From positions 1-27,603 of the forward strand of contig DFZT01000008.1 of assembly GCA_002382755.1 (NCBI GenBank): a stretch of 27,603 nucleotides of DNA. Reading direction: 5' to 3'. Origin of the DNA: Firmicutes bacterium UBA4049 (GTDB lineage: Bacteria; Bacillota; Desulfotomaculia; Desulfotomaculales; Nap2-2B). The notes under the pieces are model-generated. The model had not been told where the DNA came from. It saw nothing but the letters and a program-made list of their open reading frames with translations, and did no database searches. Position 1 is the first letter of the stretch. Every line of letters starts with the position of its first letter. Of this stretch, positions 9,212 to 21,881 are shown one piece after another. The position numbers were made by a program, and so were the translations under genes.

Positions 9212-9478
9212 ATGCTGATCCACTTAGGCGGGGATGTGGCTATCCCCGGAAGGTGTATAATTATGATCCTGAACATTAAGACAGAAAGATCTTCAGCAGT
9301 TAAAGATTATCTTGCAGTTGTAAAAGAGGAGAATTTTGTCCATGATCTTACTGAAGAGGGTTCAGGGAGATCATTTATCATTACAGACCGGGGGGTTTTT
9401 ATTTCACCCGTTTCATGCGCAACCTTAAAGAAAAGGTCGGAGAATATCCTGGAAAGCGTCTTTCCAAAAAAACAGTAA
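9212..9478 (+). CDS. remB: RemB-like DUF370 protein (extracellular matrix regulator family)
   Basis: The 88-residue protein starts MLIHLGGDVAIPGRCIIMIL and continues with a central FIITDRGVFISPVSCATLKKR stretch. This matches the DUF370/RemB family encoded between recF and gyrB in Bacillus; RemA/RemB influence biofilm matrix gene expression there, with RemA acting as a DNA-binding protein. Here it lies 16 bp after dnaN and 18 bp before gyrB, so it is surely in the replication operon. Family membership is well supported; a matrix role in this organism is not shown. Confidence 0.85.
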   Translation: MLIHLGGDVAIPGRCIIMILNIKTERSSAVKDYLAVVKEENFVHDLTEEGSGRSFIITDRGVFISPVSCATLKKRSENILESVFPKKQ

Positions 9479-11410
<1,932 letters not shown>

Positions 11411-11434
11411 AATTTATTTAAGGGAAGGGAAACA

Positions 11435-13864
11435 TTGGACACTATTGGTAAGTTAAGGGACATTGACATAAATGAAGAAATGAAACACTCCTATCTGGAT
11501 TACGCGATGAGCGTTATTATAGGGCGCGCCCTGCCGGATGTCCGCGACGGCTTAAAACCCGTACACAGAAGAATAATTTACGGTATGTACGAGCTTGGCA
11601 TGACACCCGACAAACCTCACCGCAAAAGCGCCAATGTCGTAGGTTTTGTCCTTCAGAAATTTCATCCGCATGGCGATGTGGCTGTTTATGACGCCATGGT
11701 CCGGCTTGCCCAGAATTTTGCCTGCCGCTACCCTTTGATTGACGGGCATGGCAATTTCGGTTCATTGGACGGCGACGCTCCTGCGGCGATGCGTTATACA
11801 GAAGCCCGTATGGCAAAAATAGCCACCACTATGCTTACGGACATTGATAAGGAAACGGTTGATTTTATACCCAACTATGACGGAACTGTTGACGAGCCGG
11901 TTGTCCTGCCTTCCCGTATTCCAAACCTGCTGATCAACGGTTCGTCGGGTATCGCTGTGGGTATGGCGACAAACATCCCGCCCCATAATTTAGGCGAAGT
12001 TATCGACGGCATCATAATGCTGATTGATGATCCCCAAACAACCGTTGAACAAATTATGGACAAAGTAAAAGGGCCTGATTTTCCCACCGGCGGATTTATT
12101 ATGGGCCGCCGGGGGATAAGGGAGGCATACAGCAGCGGCCGGGGTTCAATCAAGATGAGGGCAAAGACGGGGATCGAAAAAATCGGCAGCGGAAAAGAAG
12201 CTATTATCGTCAATGAGATACCATATATGGTTAATAAAGCAAGGTTAGTTGAAAAAATTGCCGAGCTGGTTAAAGAAAAAAAGATTGACGGGATAACCGA
12301 TTTAAGAGATGAATCAGACCGCAAGGGACTCCGTGTAGTCATTGAGTTGCGACGCGGCGTCGATCCCCAGGTAATCCTTAATTATCTTTATAAACATACT
12401 CAGCTTCAGGAAAGTTTCGGTGTGATTATGCTTGCGCTGGTTGAGGGAAAACCGCAGGTCCTTAATTTGCGCGAGATCCTTTCCCACTACCTGAAGCATC
12501 AAAAAGAAGTTATTACGAGGAGAACCAAATTTGACCTGAACAAGGCCGAAGAAAGAATTCATATTGTCGAGGGCCTGATAATAGCTCTTGACCACATCGA
12601 CCAGGTTATTGAAACAATACGCTCTTCCAGAACGGTAGAAATCGCCAGAAGAGCCCTTTGCGAGCGCTTCGATCTCACCCAGAAACAGGCCGACGCCATT
12701 TTGGACATGCGCCTGCAGCGCCTGACCGGGCTGGAAAGGGAAAAACTTGACCATGAATATGAAGAGCTGAGGGCAAAAATTTCAACTCTGCGCGGAATTC
12801 TGGCTGATGAAGCGAAAGTATATCAAATTATCAAAGATGAACTTACGGATATTAAAGAAAAATTCAGCGACTCCAGAAGGACGCAAATATTAACAGAAGA
12901 GGCGACCCTGGATGAGGAAGATTTGATTGCCGAAGAAGAAGTTGTGATTACGGTAAGCAATCAGGGCTATGTCAAAAGAATCCCTTTGGATACTTACCGC
13001 AGGCAGAGAAGAGGCGGGCGCGGTGTTTTGGGGATGGGCACAAAGGAAGAGGATTTTGTAGAGCATCTTTTCATTTCCAACACACATCATTATTTAATGT
13101 TCTTTACGAGCAAAGGCAAGGCATATCGCCTTAAAGTCTATGAAATACCGGAAGCCGGCAGGCAGGCCAAGGGACTTCCGCTGGTAAACCTGCTGTCTCT
13201 GGAGAACGGTGAAAAAATAACCGCCATTATTCCCGTGCAAAAAATAAGCCCCGACCTGTATTTATTTATGGTCACCAGCAAGGGAGTAGTAAAGAAAACC
13301 CGCCTGGACGCTTTTGACAGCATTCGGAAAGGCGGGGTAATCGCGGTTACCCTGGACGACGACGATGATCTTGTTGACGTAATGCTTACCGATGGGGCCA
13401 GCGAAGTAATTATCGGTACTAAAAAAGGTTTTGCGATAAAGTTTGAGGAAAAACAAGTTCCGCCTCACGGCAGAACCTCGCGCGGCGTCAGGGGGATATC
13501 TTTAGAGGAAGATGATCTTGTCGTCGGGACGGGCGTAATTACCCCCCGCGATCATGTGCTGGTTGTGACCGCAAACGGGCACGGCAAACGCACGCCGGTT
13601 GAATACTACCGCCTGCAAAAAAGGGGCGGGCACGGAGTAATCAACATTAAGACAAGCCCCAAAACCGGTCCTGTAGTCGCGCTTAAAGTCGTCAAGGAAG
13701 ACGAAGAGCTTTTGCTGATCTCCAAAGAAGGAATTATAATCAGAATGAGAACAAACGAAATTTCGGTTATGGGGCGTTCTACCCGGGGTGTTTTAATCAT
13801 GCGTCTGGATAAGGATGACCTTGTTGTGGGAGTAGCCAGGATTAGTTCAGAGGAAGAGGAATAG
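11435..13864 (+). CDS. gyrA: DNA gyrase subunit A
   Basis: GyrA cuts and rejoins DNA and wraps it to introduce negative supercoils. The 809-residue protein starts at TTG 11435 behind GGGAAGGGA. The winged-helix cleavage domain has RALPDVRDGLKPVHRR and the catalytic tyrosine at about Y121 in AAMRYTEARM. The C-terminal beta-pinwheel carries the GyrA box QRRGGRG, which distinguishes it from ParC. The quinolone pocket reads HPHGDVAVYDA: the usual Ser (E. coli S83) is Val82 here while the acidic residue (D87) is kept. It lies 24 bp after gyrB. Confidence 0.98.
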   Translation: MDTIGKLRDIDINEEMKHSYLDYAMSVIIGRALPDVRDGLKPVHRRIIYGMYELGMTPDKPHRKSANVVGFVLQKFHPHGDVAVYDAMVRLAQNFACRYPLIDGHGNFGSLDGDAPAAMRYTEARMAKIATTMLTDIDKETVDFIPNYDGTVDEPVVLPSRIPNLLINGSSGIAVGMATNIPPHNLGEVIDGIIMLIDDPQTTVEQIMDKVKGPDFPTGGFIMGRRGIREAYSSGRGSIKMRAKTGIEKIGSGKEAIIVNEIPYMVNKARLVEKIAELVKEKKIDGITDLRDESDRKGLRVVIELRRGVDPQVILNYLYKHTQLQESFGVIMLALVEGKPQVLNLREILSHYLKHQKEVITRRTKFDLNKAEERIHIVEGLIIALDHIDQVIETIRSSRTVEIARRALCERFDLTQKQADAILDMRLQRLTGLEREKLDHEYEELRAKISTLRGILADEAKVYQIIKDELTDIKEKFSDSRRTQILTEEATLDEEDLIAEEEVVITVSNQGYVKRIPLDTYRRQRRGGRGVLGMGTKEEDFVEHLFISNTHHYLMFFTSKGKAYRLKVYEIPEAGRQAKGLPLVNLLSLENGEKITAIIPVQKISPDLYLFMVTSKGVVKKTRLDAFDSIRKGGVIAVTLDDDDDLVDVMLTDGASEVIIGTKKGFAIKFEEKQVPPHGRTSRGVRGISLEEDDLVVGTGVITPRDHVLVVTANGHGKRTPVEYYRLQKRGGHGVINIKTSPKTGPVVALKVVKEDEELLLISKEGIIIRMRTNEISVMGRSTRGVLIMRLDKDDLVVGVARISSEEEE

Positions 13865-13902
13865 GTTAAAGATAATTTTTAAATTAACTGGAGGAGTATG
13901 AC

Positions 13903-14787
13903 GTGGCGCAGAAGGGAACCTGGACAGTAAAAACCGGCCTTGCGGAAATGCTCAAGGGCGGAGTTATTATGGATGTCACAACACCGGAACAGGCCAAAAT
14001 AGCGGAGGAGGCAGGCGCCTGCGCGGTGATGGCTTTAGAAAGAGTTCCGGCTGATATACGGGCTGCCGGCGGCGTGGCGCGGATGGCGGACCCTACTGTT
14101 ATAACAAAGATTATGGAAGCCGTAACCATCCCCGTGATGGCCAAAGCCCGGATAGGCCATTTTGTGGAAGCGCAGATTTTGCAGGAGCTTGGCGTGGATT
14201 ATATAGATGAAAGCGAGGTTTTAACACCGGCCGACGAGCAGCACCACATCAACAAGCATGCTTTTAAAGTGCCTTTTGTCTGCGGCGCCCGCAACCTTGG
14301 AGAGGCTCTGAGGCGCATCGGCGAAGGGGCGGCGATGATCCGGACAAAGGGTGAGCCCGGAACCGGCAACGTTGTTGAAGCAGTGCGCCACATGCGCCTG
14401 GTTGCAGGTGAGATTAGACGGCTGTCCAATTTGCTTGAAGAGGAAATTATGTCCGCGGCCAAGGAAATGCGCGCGCCTTATGACCTTGTGCTCAAAGTCG
14501 CTCGTGAGGGAAAGCTTCCTGTGGTAAATTTCGCCGCGGGCGGAATAGCCACTCCGGCTGACGCCGCAATGATGATGCAGCTGGGCTGCGACGGTATTTT
14601 TGTAGGTTCGGGGATATTTAAATCGGAAAATGCGCCTGCAAGAGCCCGTGCGATTGTGGCGGCAACTACTCATTTTAATGATCCCGCAGTTCTTGCGGAA
14701 GTTTCGAAAAACCTTGGAACAGCAATGCCGGGGCTTGAAATAGCGACTATCCTTCCCGAACAAAGAATGCAGGAGCGGGGTTGGTAG
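13903..14787 (+). CDS. pdxS: pyridoxal 5'-phosphate synthase subunit PdxS
   Basis: PdxS condenses ribose 5-phosphate, glyceraldehyde 3-phosphate and ammonia to pyridoxal phosphate. The 294-residue beta/alpha barrel has the key residues at family positions: D24 (GVIMDV), K81 (MAKARIGH) and K149 ([11 protein letters not shown]). The start is GTG at 13903 with GGAGGAG upstream. It is 38 bp after gyrA with no visible terminator between them, so read-through from the gyrase operon is likely. The product supplies the cofactor of the aminotransferase encoded just downstream. Confidence 0.98.
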   Translation: MAQKGTWTVKTGLAEMLKGGVIMDVTTPEQAKIAEEAGACAVMALERVPADIRAAGGVARMADPTVITKIMEAVTIPVMAKARIGHFVEAQILQELGVDYIDESEVLTPADEQHHINKHAFKVPFVCGARNLGEALRRIGEGAAMIRTKGEPGTGNVVEAVRHMRLVAGEIRRLSNLLEEEIMSAAKEMRAPYDLVLKVAREGKLPVVNFAAGGIATPADAAMMMQLGCDGIFVGSGIFKSENAPARARAIVAATTHFNDPAVLAEVSKNLGTAMPGLEIATILPEQRMQERGW

Positions 14788-15362
14788 CAGTGATAGTTGG
14801 CGTTTTGGCTTTACAGGGCGCTTTTCGGGAACATCAGCTGATGTTGGCGGGACTGGGCGTCAGTTCAGCTCAGATACGCAAGCCGGCGGATTTGCAAAAT
14901 ATCGGCGCGCTGATCATTCCCGGAGGGGAAAGTACAACCATCAGTAAGCTTCTGGCCGATTACGAGCTTTTCGACAGAATCGTCTCGCTGGTTGAGGGAG
15001 GCCTGCCGGTATTAGGCACCTGCGCCGGAACAATCCTGCTGGCGAAAGAAATAGAGGATTCAACTTTGCCGGGCCTGGGGTTAATGGATCTTAGGGTAAG
15101 AAGAAACGCCTTCGGGCGCCAGGTTGATAGTTTTGAAGAAGATTTGCCTGTGCCGGTCCTTGGAGACGAGCCTTTCAGAGCGGTTTTTATACGTGCGCCC
15201 CAGATTACGGGCGCCGGCCCGGATGTGGAAGTACTGGCAAGTTACAACGGCCGGATTGTCATGGCCAGGCAAAATAAAATGCTGGCTGTGACGTTTCATC
15301 CCGAATTAACGGCTGATCAACGCCTTCATAAATACTTTTTGAACCTGTTGGAAGTTTCTTAA
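14781..15362 (+). CDS. pdxT: pyridoxal 5'-phosphate synthase glutaminase subunit PdxT
   Basis: PdxT hydrolyses glutamine and channels ammonia to PdxS. The class I glutaminase motifs are IIPGGESTT, the nucleophile cysteine in VLGTCAGT (residue 81 from this start) and the His-Glu pair in VTFHPELT (173 and 175). The start is TTG at 14781, overlapping the pdxS stop by 7 bp, or GTG at 14790; both can use the upstream GGAGCGGGG. The overlap implies coupled translation giving balanced PdxS:PdxT. Confidence 0.97.
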   Translation: MVAVIVGVLALQGAFREHQLMLAGLGVSSAQIRKPADLQNIGALIIPGGESTTISKLLADYELFDRIVSLVEGGLPVLGTCAGTILLAKEIEDSTLPGLGLMDLRVRRNAFGRQVDSFEEDLPVPVLGDEPFRAVFIRAPQITGAGPDVEVLASYNGRIVMARQNKMLAVTFHPELTADQRLHKYFLNLLEVS

Positions 15363-15369
15363 AAACTTC

Positions 15370-15398
15370 TTGCGCGGGCGCAATTATTGTAGTATATT
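15370..15398 (+). promoter_or_regulatory. promoter of the T-box operon with a palindrome over the -35
   Basis: TTGCGC (15370-15375), 17 bp, then TATATT (15393-15398) make a plausible sigma-A promoter starting just before the T-box leader. The -35 is half of a perfect palindrome TTGCGC-GG-GCGCAA (15370-15383), which could be an operator or simply a short hairpin after pdxT; it lacks a T-run. Confidence 0.6.
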
Positions 15399-15410
15399 AA
15401 TCAAAAAAAT

Positions 15411-15675
15411 AAAGACCCGATGACGGGGAAAAGTAACGGGCTTTAATTCCTTCAAGAGAGCTGGTGGCTGGTGCAAATCAGCAGGAAAGTTCGTGAAAAG
15501 GCGCCCCGAAGGGTACCTGCCGAAAAAGAAAAAATCTTTATTAGGCAAGTACGGTTATTCCGTTAAAAATTCATGGAGCGGGCAGGTGTATTAAAATATC
15601 CTGCCAACCAGGGTGGCACCGCGGGAAGACCTCTCGTCCCTTATCAAACTAGGGACAAGAGGTTTTAATTTTTTA
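15411..15675 (+). ncRNA. T-box riboswitch leader of the aminotransferase-serA operon
   Basis: The leader has the classic parts. Stem I has lower arms with a GATGA kink-turn motif (15419-15423), a specifier loop between helix ACGGGCTTT (15436-15444) and AAAGTTCGT (15486-15494), and the AGAGAG/GGTGGCTGGTGCAAAT distal region (15455-15480). The T-box AGGGTGGCACCGCGG (15610-15624) is followed by a terminator. The right side of the specifier loop is GAAAAGGCG (15495-15503). By alignment with the Bacillus glyQS pattern, the specifier is GGC (15500-15502, Gly). The base after UGG is C (15617), which would pair with discriminator G73 as in tRNA-Ser. It senses uncharged tRNA; which one is unresolved. 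Confidence 0.93.
15630..15674 (+). terminator. T-box-controlled intrinsic terminator
   Basis: CCTCTCGTCCCT and AGGGACAAGAGG form a long hairpin followed by a T-rich run (15663-15674). Its left arm can alternatively be engaged by the T-box antiterminator, giving read-through when uncharged tRNA is bound. Confidence 0.9.
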
Positions 15676-15709
15676 ACGGGAGCGTTCGAATTAGAAGGGA
15701 GAGGCAAAA

Positions 15710-16861
15710 ATGAAGGGCAAAAAATATTTAATGATCCCGGGTCCGACACCAATTCCGCCGGAAGTGACGGCGGCGATGTCAATGCCCATTATAGGTCACC
15801 GCAGCGAAGATTTCGCAAATCTTTTGAGTGTCGTCACGGGAAAAGTAAAAGAAGTTTTTCAAACGAAAAACGATCTTTTTGTGCTTACAAACTCCGGAAC
15901 TGGCGCAATGGAAACGGCCGTCGCCAATGTAATAAATCCGGGGGACAGGGTTTTAGCGCTGATCACCGGAAATTTTGGTGAAAGATTCGCCAATATAGCA
16001 AAAGCTTACTCTGCTGATGTTGACGAAGTTAATTTCGAATGGGGCAAAGAAGTTGATCTCCGTATAGTTGAGGAAAAACTGAACAGCCGCAGTTACAAGG
16101 CCGTGCTGGCCACCCAAAATGAAACCTCCACGGGGGTAGTCAACGATATTGCCGGGATAAGCGCTTTGGTATCCGGCACAGATGCCCTTTTAATGGCGGA
16201 TGGTGTAAGCGGAATGGGCGGAATTGAGTTAAAAACTGACGAGTGGAAGGTAGATATTGTACTTGCAGCTTCACAGAAAGCATTCATGCTTCCGCCCGGA
16301 CTGTCCATGATCAGCGTGAGTGATAAAGCCTGGAAAATCATTGATCAAAATTCCTCCCCGCGCTTTTATTTCAGCCTGCCGGCGGCGAAGAAATCTATAG
16401 CCAAGTGGAATACGGCATATACACCCAACGTATCGCTTATTTTCGGTTTGAACGCCGCTCTTGACATGATGCTTGAAGAAGGTATGAAAAACGTCTACGG
16501 GCGGCACCTGCTTCTGGCCAGGGCTGCCCGTGCCGGTGTAAAAGCGCTCGGCCTGAAGCTTCTTGCCGGAGATCACTGCGCTTCACCCACTGTTACGTCC
16601 GCTTTTGCTCCGGAAGGATATGACGTGGAAAATCTGCGCAAGATATTACGCAAACAATATGGAATTACTTTCGCGGGCGGGCAGGGCAATTTAAAAGGGA
16701 AAATCTTCAGGATAGCTCATATGGGATATGCTGACAAAATGGATATAATAATAGCCATAGGAGGACTGGAAATGGCCCTTCAGCAGATCGGCTGCCAGAT
16801 AGAACCCGGCGCCGGCCTGCGGGCTGTGGAAAAGGTTTTCCTGGGGGAGGAAGAGATTTAA
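15710..16861 (+). CDS. class V PLP aminotransferase (alanine/serine-glyoxylate type), likely in serine/glycine synthesis
   Basis: The 383-residue protein begins MKGKKYLMIPGPTPIPPEV and has IGHRSEDF, LTNSGTGAME, the cofactor-binding ADGVSGMGG and the Schiff-base lysine in AASQKAFMLPPGL. These are hallmarks of the alanine-glyoxylate/serine-pyruvate aminotransferase (PucG-like) subgroup. It is directly followed by serA with no gap, behind a T-box. In such operons the enzyme probably performs the transamination step associated with serine biosynthesis, replacing SerC, or converts glyoxylate to glycine. The context supports amino-acid synthesis, but the sequence alone does not fix the substrate. 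An AAGGGAGAGG ribosome site precedes the ATG. Confidence 0.9.
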   Translation: MKGKKYLMIPGPTPIPPEVTAAMSMPIIGHRSEDFANLLSVVTGKVKEVFQTKNDLFVLTNSGTGAMETAVANVINPGDRVLALITGNFGERFANIAKAYSADVDEVNFEWGKEVDLRIVEEKLNSRSYKAVLATQNETSTGVVNDIAGISALVSGTDALLMADGVSGMGGIELKTDEWKVDIVLAASQKAFMLPPGLSMISVSDKAWKIIDQNSSPRFYFSLPAAKKSIAKWNTAYTPNVSLIFGLNAALDMMLEEGMKNVYGRHLLLARAARAGVKALGLKLLAGDHCASPTVTSAFAPEGYDVENLRKILRKQYGITFAGGQGNLKGKIFRIAHMGYADKMDIIIAIGGLEMALQQIGCQIEPGAGLRAVEKVFLGEEEI

Positions 16862-18442
16862 TTGAAAGTTTTAGTGATGGATAACGTTGCCGAAGAAGGG
16901 CTTACTCCTTTGCGCAAGGAAGAAAACATAGAGGTTGTCATTGGAAAGCCTATGAGTGAAGAGGAGCTGGTTTCCGCAATCGGCTCCTATGATGCGCTGA
17001 TTGTCAGGAGCGCCACAAAGGTTACTGAAAATGTCTTAAAGGCGGGAAGCGGGTTAAAGCTGGTCGGACGCGCCGGAGTAGGCGTGGATAATATAGATGT
17101 GGAGGCTGCCACGCGCAGGGGCGTGCTTGTGGTAAACGCTCCGGACGGGAATACAATCGCCGCTACCGAACACACCATCGCTATGATGCTTGCCCTGGCC
17201 CGAAATATTCCGCAGGCGGCCGCCAAGATGAGAGAAGGTATTTGGGATAAAAAATCTTTTACCGGCGTTGAATTAAGAGGAAAAATTCTCGGGATTATCG
17301 GTCTGGGGAGAATAGGCATGGCAGTGGCCAAAAGGGCGCAGGCGCTGGAAATGGGAGTTATTGCCTGTGATCCGTATATGAGCGTGGAAAAAGCCGGTGA
17401 TCTTTCAGTAGAACTTCTGTCTATGGAAGAACTTTTCAAAAGGGCTGACTTTATAACCATTCACGCTCCAAAAACAAAAGACACCTACTATCTGATCAAC
17501 GATCAGGCTTTCTCTTTAATGAAAGATGGCGTGAGAATTATTAACTGCGCCCGCGGCGGCGTGATCGATGAGGACGCTTTACACAGAGCCATGCTTTCCG
17601 GCAAAGTGGCGGGCGCAGCGCTGGATGTTTTTGAAGTTGAACCGAGTACGGATAATCCTCTGTTTAAATTGCCGAACTTTATAGCCACTCCCCACCTGGG
17701 AGCATCCACGAAGGAGGCCCAGATTAATGTCGCCATCGATGTGTCCAAGGAAATCGTCGATGTGATGAACGGCAGGCTGGCCAAAAATGCTGTCAATATA
17801 CCCTCGATAAGTGTCCAGACGCTGAATGTAATCGGGCCGTTCTTGGGACTTGCCGAAAAAATGGGCGGTTTTCTGGCCCAGCTTGCGCGCGGGCGCCTCA
17901 GCAAACTTGAAGTAATTTATAGCGGGGAAATGTTCAGTGTTGACGTGAGCCCGATAACAACCGCTGTAATAAAGGGCTTGCTTGACCCTGTGCTTAATGA
18001 ATCGGTCAATTTTGTCAACGCGCCGCTTTTAGCAAAAAACAGGGGCTTGAAAGTCCTCCAGTCCGTGAACGGGGAAGCCATGGGTTATGCAAACCTGATT
18101 ACTCTTAAGGTATCCACCGACCTTGAAGAAAAGTGTGTAGCCGGCACGCTGTTAGGCAAAAATGACCCGCATCTTGTGATGATTGACGGTTACCGTGTGG
18201 ATACCATACCAAGCGGCCATCTCCTGTACGTACCGCATTATGATAAACCGAGGATTATCGGTCCTGTAGGTGTCCTGATCGGCGAGCATGATATAAACAT
18301 AGCGTCTATGCAGGTGGGCCGTAAAGACAGGGGCGGGCCGGCGATCATGATGCTTTCGGTAGACGCCCCCGTTCCCGAGGAAACTTTGAAAGCAATCTCT
18401 CTTATTGAAGGGGTGCTTGACGTCAGGTTGATCAGCCTTTAA
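16862..18442 (+). CDS. serA: D-3-phosphoglycerate dehydrogenase SerA
   Basis: SerA oxidises 3-phosphoglycerate with NAD as the first step of serine synthesis. The 526-residue protein is the long form: substrate domain, Rossmann motif GLGRIGMAVAKRA (148-160), catalytic Arg231 in NCARGGVIDE, Glu near 258-260 and His278 in TPHLGAST, then the intervening (ASB) domain (about 318-450) and a C-terminal ACT domain (DINIASMQVGRKDRGG) likely used in feedback by serine. It starts with TTG at 16862, immediately after the aminotransferase stop, with GGGGGAGG upstream. Expression is controlled by the T-box. A strong terminator overlaps its stop. Confidence 0.97.
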   Translation: MKVLVMDNVAEEGLTPLRKEENIEVVIGKPMSEEELVSAIGSYDALIVRSATKVTENVLKAGSGLKLVGRAGVGVDNIDVEAATRRGVLVVNAPDGNTIAATEHTIAMMLALARNIPQAAAKMREGIWDKKSFTGVELRGKILGIIGLGRIGMAVAKRAQALEMGVIACDPYMSVEKAGDLSVELLSMEELFKRADFITIHAPKTKDTYYLINDQAFSLMKDGVRIINCARGGVIDEDALHRAMLSGKVAGAALDVFEVEPSTDNPLFKLPNFIATPHLGASTKEAQINVAIDVSKEIVDVMNGRLAKNAVNIPSISVQTLNVIGPFLGLAEKMGGFLAQLARGRLSKLEVIYSGEMFSVDVSPITTAVIKGLLDPVLNESVNFVNAPLLAKNRGLKVLQSVNGEAMGYANLITLKVSTDLEEKCVAGTLLGKNDPHLVMIDGYRVDTIPSGHLLYVPHYDKPRIIGPVGVLIGEHDINIASMQVGRKDRGGPAIMMLSVDAPVPEETLKAISLIEGVLDVRLISL

Positions 18443-18466
18443 AACCCTTTTAAATGCTGATCTTTT
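18430..18466 (+). terminator. intrinsic terminator of the serA operon
   Basis: GATCAGC-c-TTTAAAA and TTTTAAA-t-GCTGATC form a 15-position hairpin with a CCC loop, then TTTT (18463-18466). The left arm includes the last serA codons and the TAA stop, so coding and termination overlap. Confidence 0.85.
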
Positions 18467-18476
18467 GTAACTATTC

Positions 18477-18525
18477 AGGCTGTTAGGCTGTTAGGCTGTA
18501 GGCTGTAGGCTGTAGGCTGTAGCCT
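18477..18525. repeat. AGGCTGT(T) heptamer/octamer tandem repeat
   Basis: Two copies of AGGCTGTT (18477-18492) are followed by four copies of AGGCTGT (18493-18520) and the closing AGCCT, which can fold back on the last unit. It sits between the serA terminator and the serS promoter zone. The copy number should be prone to slippage. Confidence 0.95.
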
Positions 18526-18639
18526 AAACAACCTGAGTAGTAACGATCTTTTGCATATTAAAAATACGGTGTTGCAATTTAGTAAAGTTTGTCAATACTA
18601 TATTATTTAAGAAGCTGTTCGTTCGGAGGTTTGAAATAA

Positions 18640-20777
<2,138 letters not shown>

Positions 20778-20795
20778 TTAAGCCGCCTCCTTTTT

Positions 20796-21554
20796 CTATA
20801 AGTCCAGAAGTTCTTTGGCAAGTTCGTAATACGTTTCAGCGCCGCGGGATTTCCTGTCATACATCATGACCGGCTTTCCGTGGCTTGGCGCTTCGCTGAG
20901 CCGCACATTCCGGGGAATAACCGTCCGGAATACCTTTCCCTTGAAAAATTTTTTTACTTCGTCGGCCACCTGTATACTTAAGTTTGTCCTTCCGTCAAAC
21001 ATGGTCAGCAAAACACCTTCTATTTCGAGATTTTCGTTTAAACGCCGCTTAACCAACTGAATGGTATTGACCAGATAGCTTAAGCCTTCCAGGGCGTAAT
21101 ATTCGCACTGAATCGGAATTAAAACGGAATCGGCTGCCGTCAGCGCGTTAACTGTTAATAAGCCTAAAGACGGCGGGCAGTCGATAATAATATAGTCAAA
21201 ATCATCTTTCCTTCTCCGGAGATACTTTTTAAGAAGATTTTCCCTGTTGGGAAAGCCGACCAGTTCTATTTCAGCGCCGGCCAGCTGAATGCTGGATGGA
21301 ATGATAAAAAGTTCTCCCAGCCTTGTTTTCCGCCAGACGTCCTCGGCAGGCGCCCCTTCGATCAGCATGTTATAAATTGTTTTGCCCAGCTTCTTTTGGT
21401 TTATTCCGAGGCCGCTGGTAGTATTGGCCTGGGGATCAAGATCGATCAGCAGGACTTTTTTACCGAGCAGCGCCAGCCAGGCCGACAGGTTGACCGTTGT
21501 CGTCGTTTTACCGACTCCGCCTTTTTGGTTGGCTATAGCTATCCCTTTTCCCAA
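20796..21554 (-). CDS. parA: chromosome partitioning ATPase ParA (Soj)
   Basis: ParA/Soj is a DNA-binding ATPase that works with ParB in origin segregation and, in Bacillus, regulates DnaA. The 252-residue protein starts MGKGIAIANQKGGVGKTTT with the deviant Walker A (two lysines), has IDLDPQANTTSGLG and the Walker B YIIIDCPPSLG, and ends SRGAETYYELAKELL. The start is TTG at 21554 with GGGGTG upstream. I found no convincing promoter in the 140 bp between it and the tRNA terminator. Confidence 0.97.
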   Translation of the reverse strand: MGKGIAIANQKGGVGKTTTTVNLSAWLALLGKKVLLIDLDPQANTTSGLGINQKKLGKTIYNMLIEGAPAEDVWRKTRLGELFIIPSSIQLAGAEIELVGFPNRENLLKKYLRRRKDDFDYIIIDCPPSLGLLTVNALTAADSVLIPIQCEYYALEGLSYLVNTIQLVKRRLNENLEIEGVLLTMFDGRTNLSIQVADEVKKFFKGKVFRTVIPRNVRLSEAPSHGKPVMMYDRKSRGAETYYELAKELLDL

Positions 21555-21694
21555 TATATAGCACCCCTACCAATTAATGATATGATTCAATATTCAACAA
21601 CTTATCTCGGTTTTCCTTTCTCGCCTATTTAAAAAGCAAAAAAAGAAACGGGTTATTAACACGCTTCTTTTGGCGGCAGCCGGGGCACGCAGAT

Positions 21695-21737
21695 AAAAAA
21701 CCGGCCGGCCTCACCAAATAAAGGCAGGCCGGCCGGT
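21695..21737 (-). terminator. intrinsic terminator of the tRNA-Ser operon
   Basis: On the minus strand ACCGGCCGGCCT (21726-21737) and AGGCCGGCCGGT (21700-21711) form a perfect 12-bp GC-rich stem with a 14-nt loop, followed by TTTTTT (21695-21700). It lies 6 bp after the tRNA-Ser(GCT) CCA end. Confidence 0.95.
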
Positions 21738-21743
21738 AAATGC

Positions 21744-21838
21744 TGGCGGAGAGAGCGGGATTCGAACCCGCGACACAGGTTTTAGCCCATGTAATCGCTT
21801 AGCAGGCGATCGCCTTAAGCCGACTCGGCCATCTCTCC
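21744..21838 (-). tRNA. tRNA-Ser (anticodon GCT)
   Basis: The minus strand gives a 95-nt class II tRNA starting GGAGAGATGGCCGAG, with anticodon stem ATCGC/GCGAT and loop CTGCTAA (anticodon GCT, reading AGC/AGU), a long variable arm, the T-loop GGTTCGAATCC and acceptor TCTCTCC-G-CCA. The discriminator is G and the CCA is encoded. Its 5' end with the preceding leader is tandemly duplicated (see 21829-21858). Confidence 0.97.
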
Positions 21839-21881
21839 ATATACCATCTCTCCATATATTTTTATAACATATTTTTATAAC
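21829..21881. repeat. two adjacent short tandem duplications between the tRNA genes
   Basis: CCATCTCTCCATATA occurs exactly twice in tandem (21829-21843 and 21844-21858); the first copy covers the tRNA-Ser(GCT) 5' end. Overlapping it, ATATTTTTATAAC occurs exactly twice (21856-21868 and 21869-21881), reaching the CCA end of the next tRNA. Confidence 0.97.
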
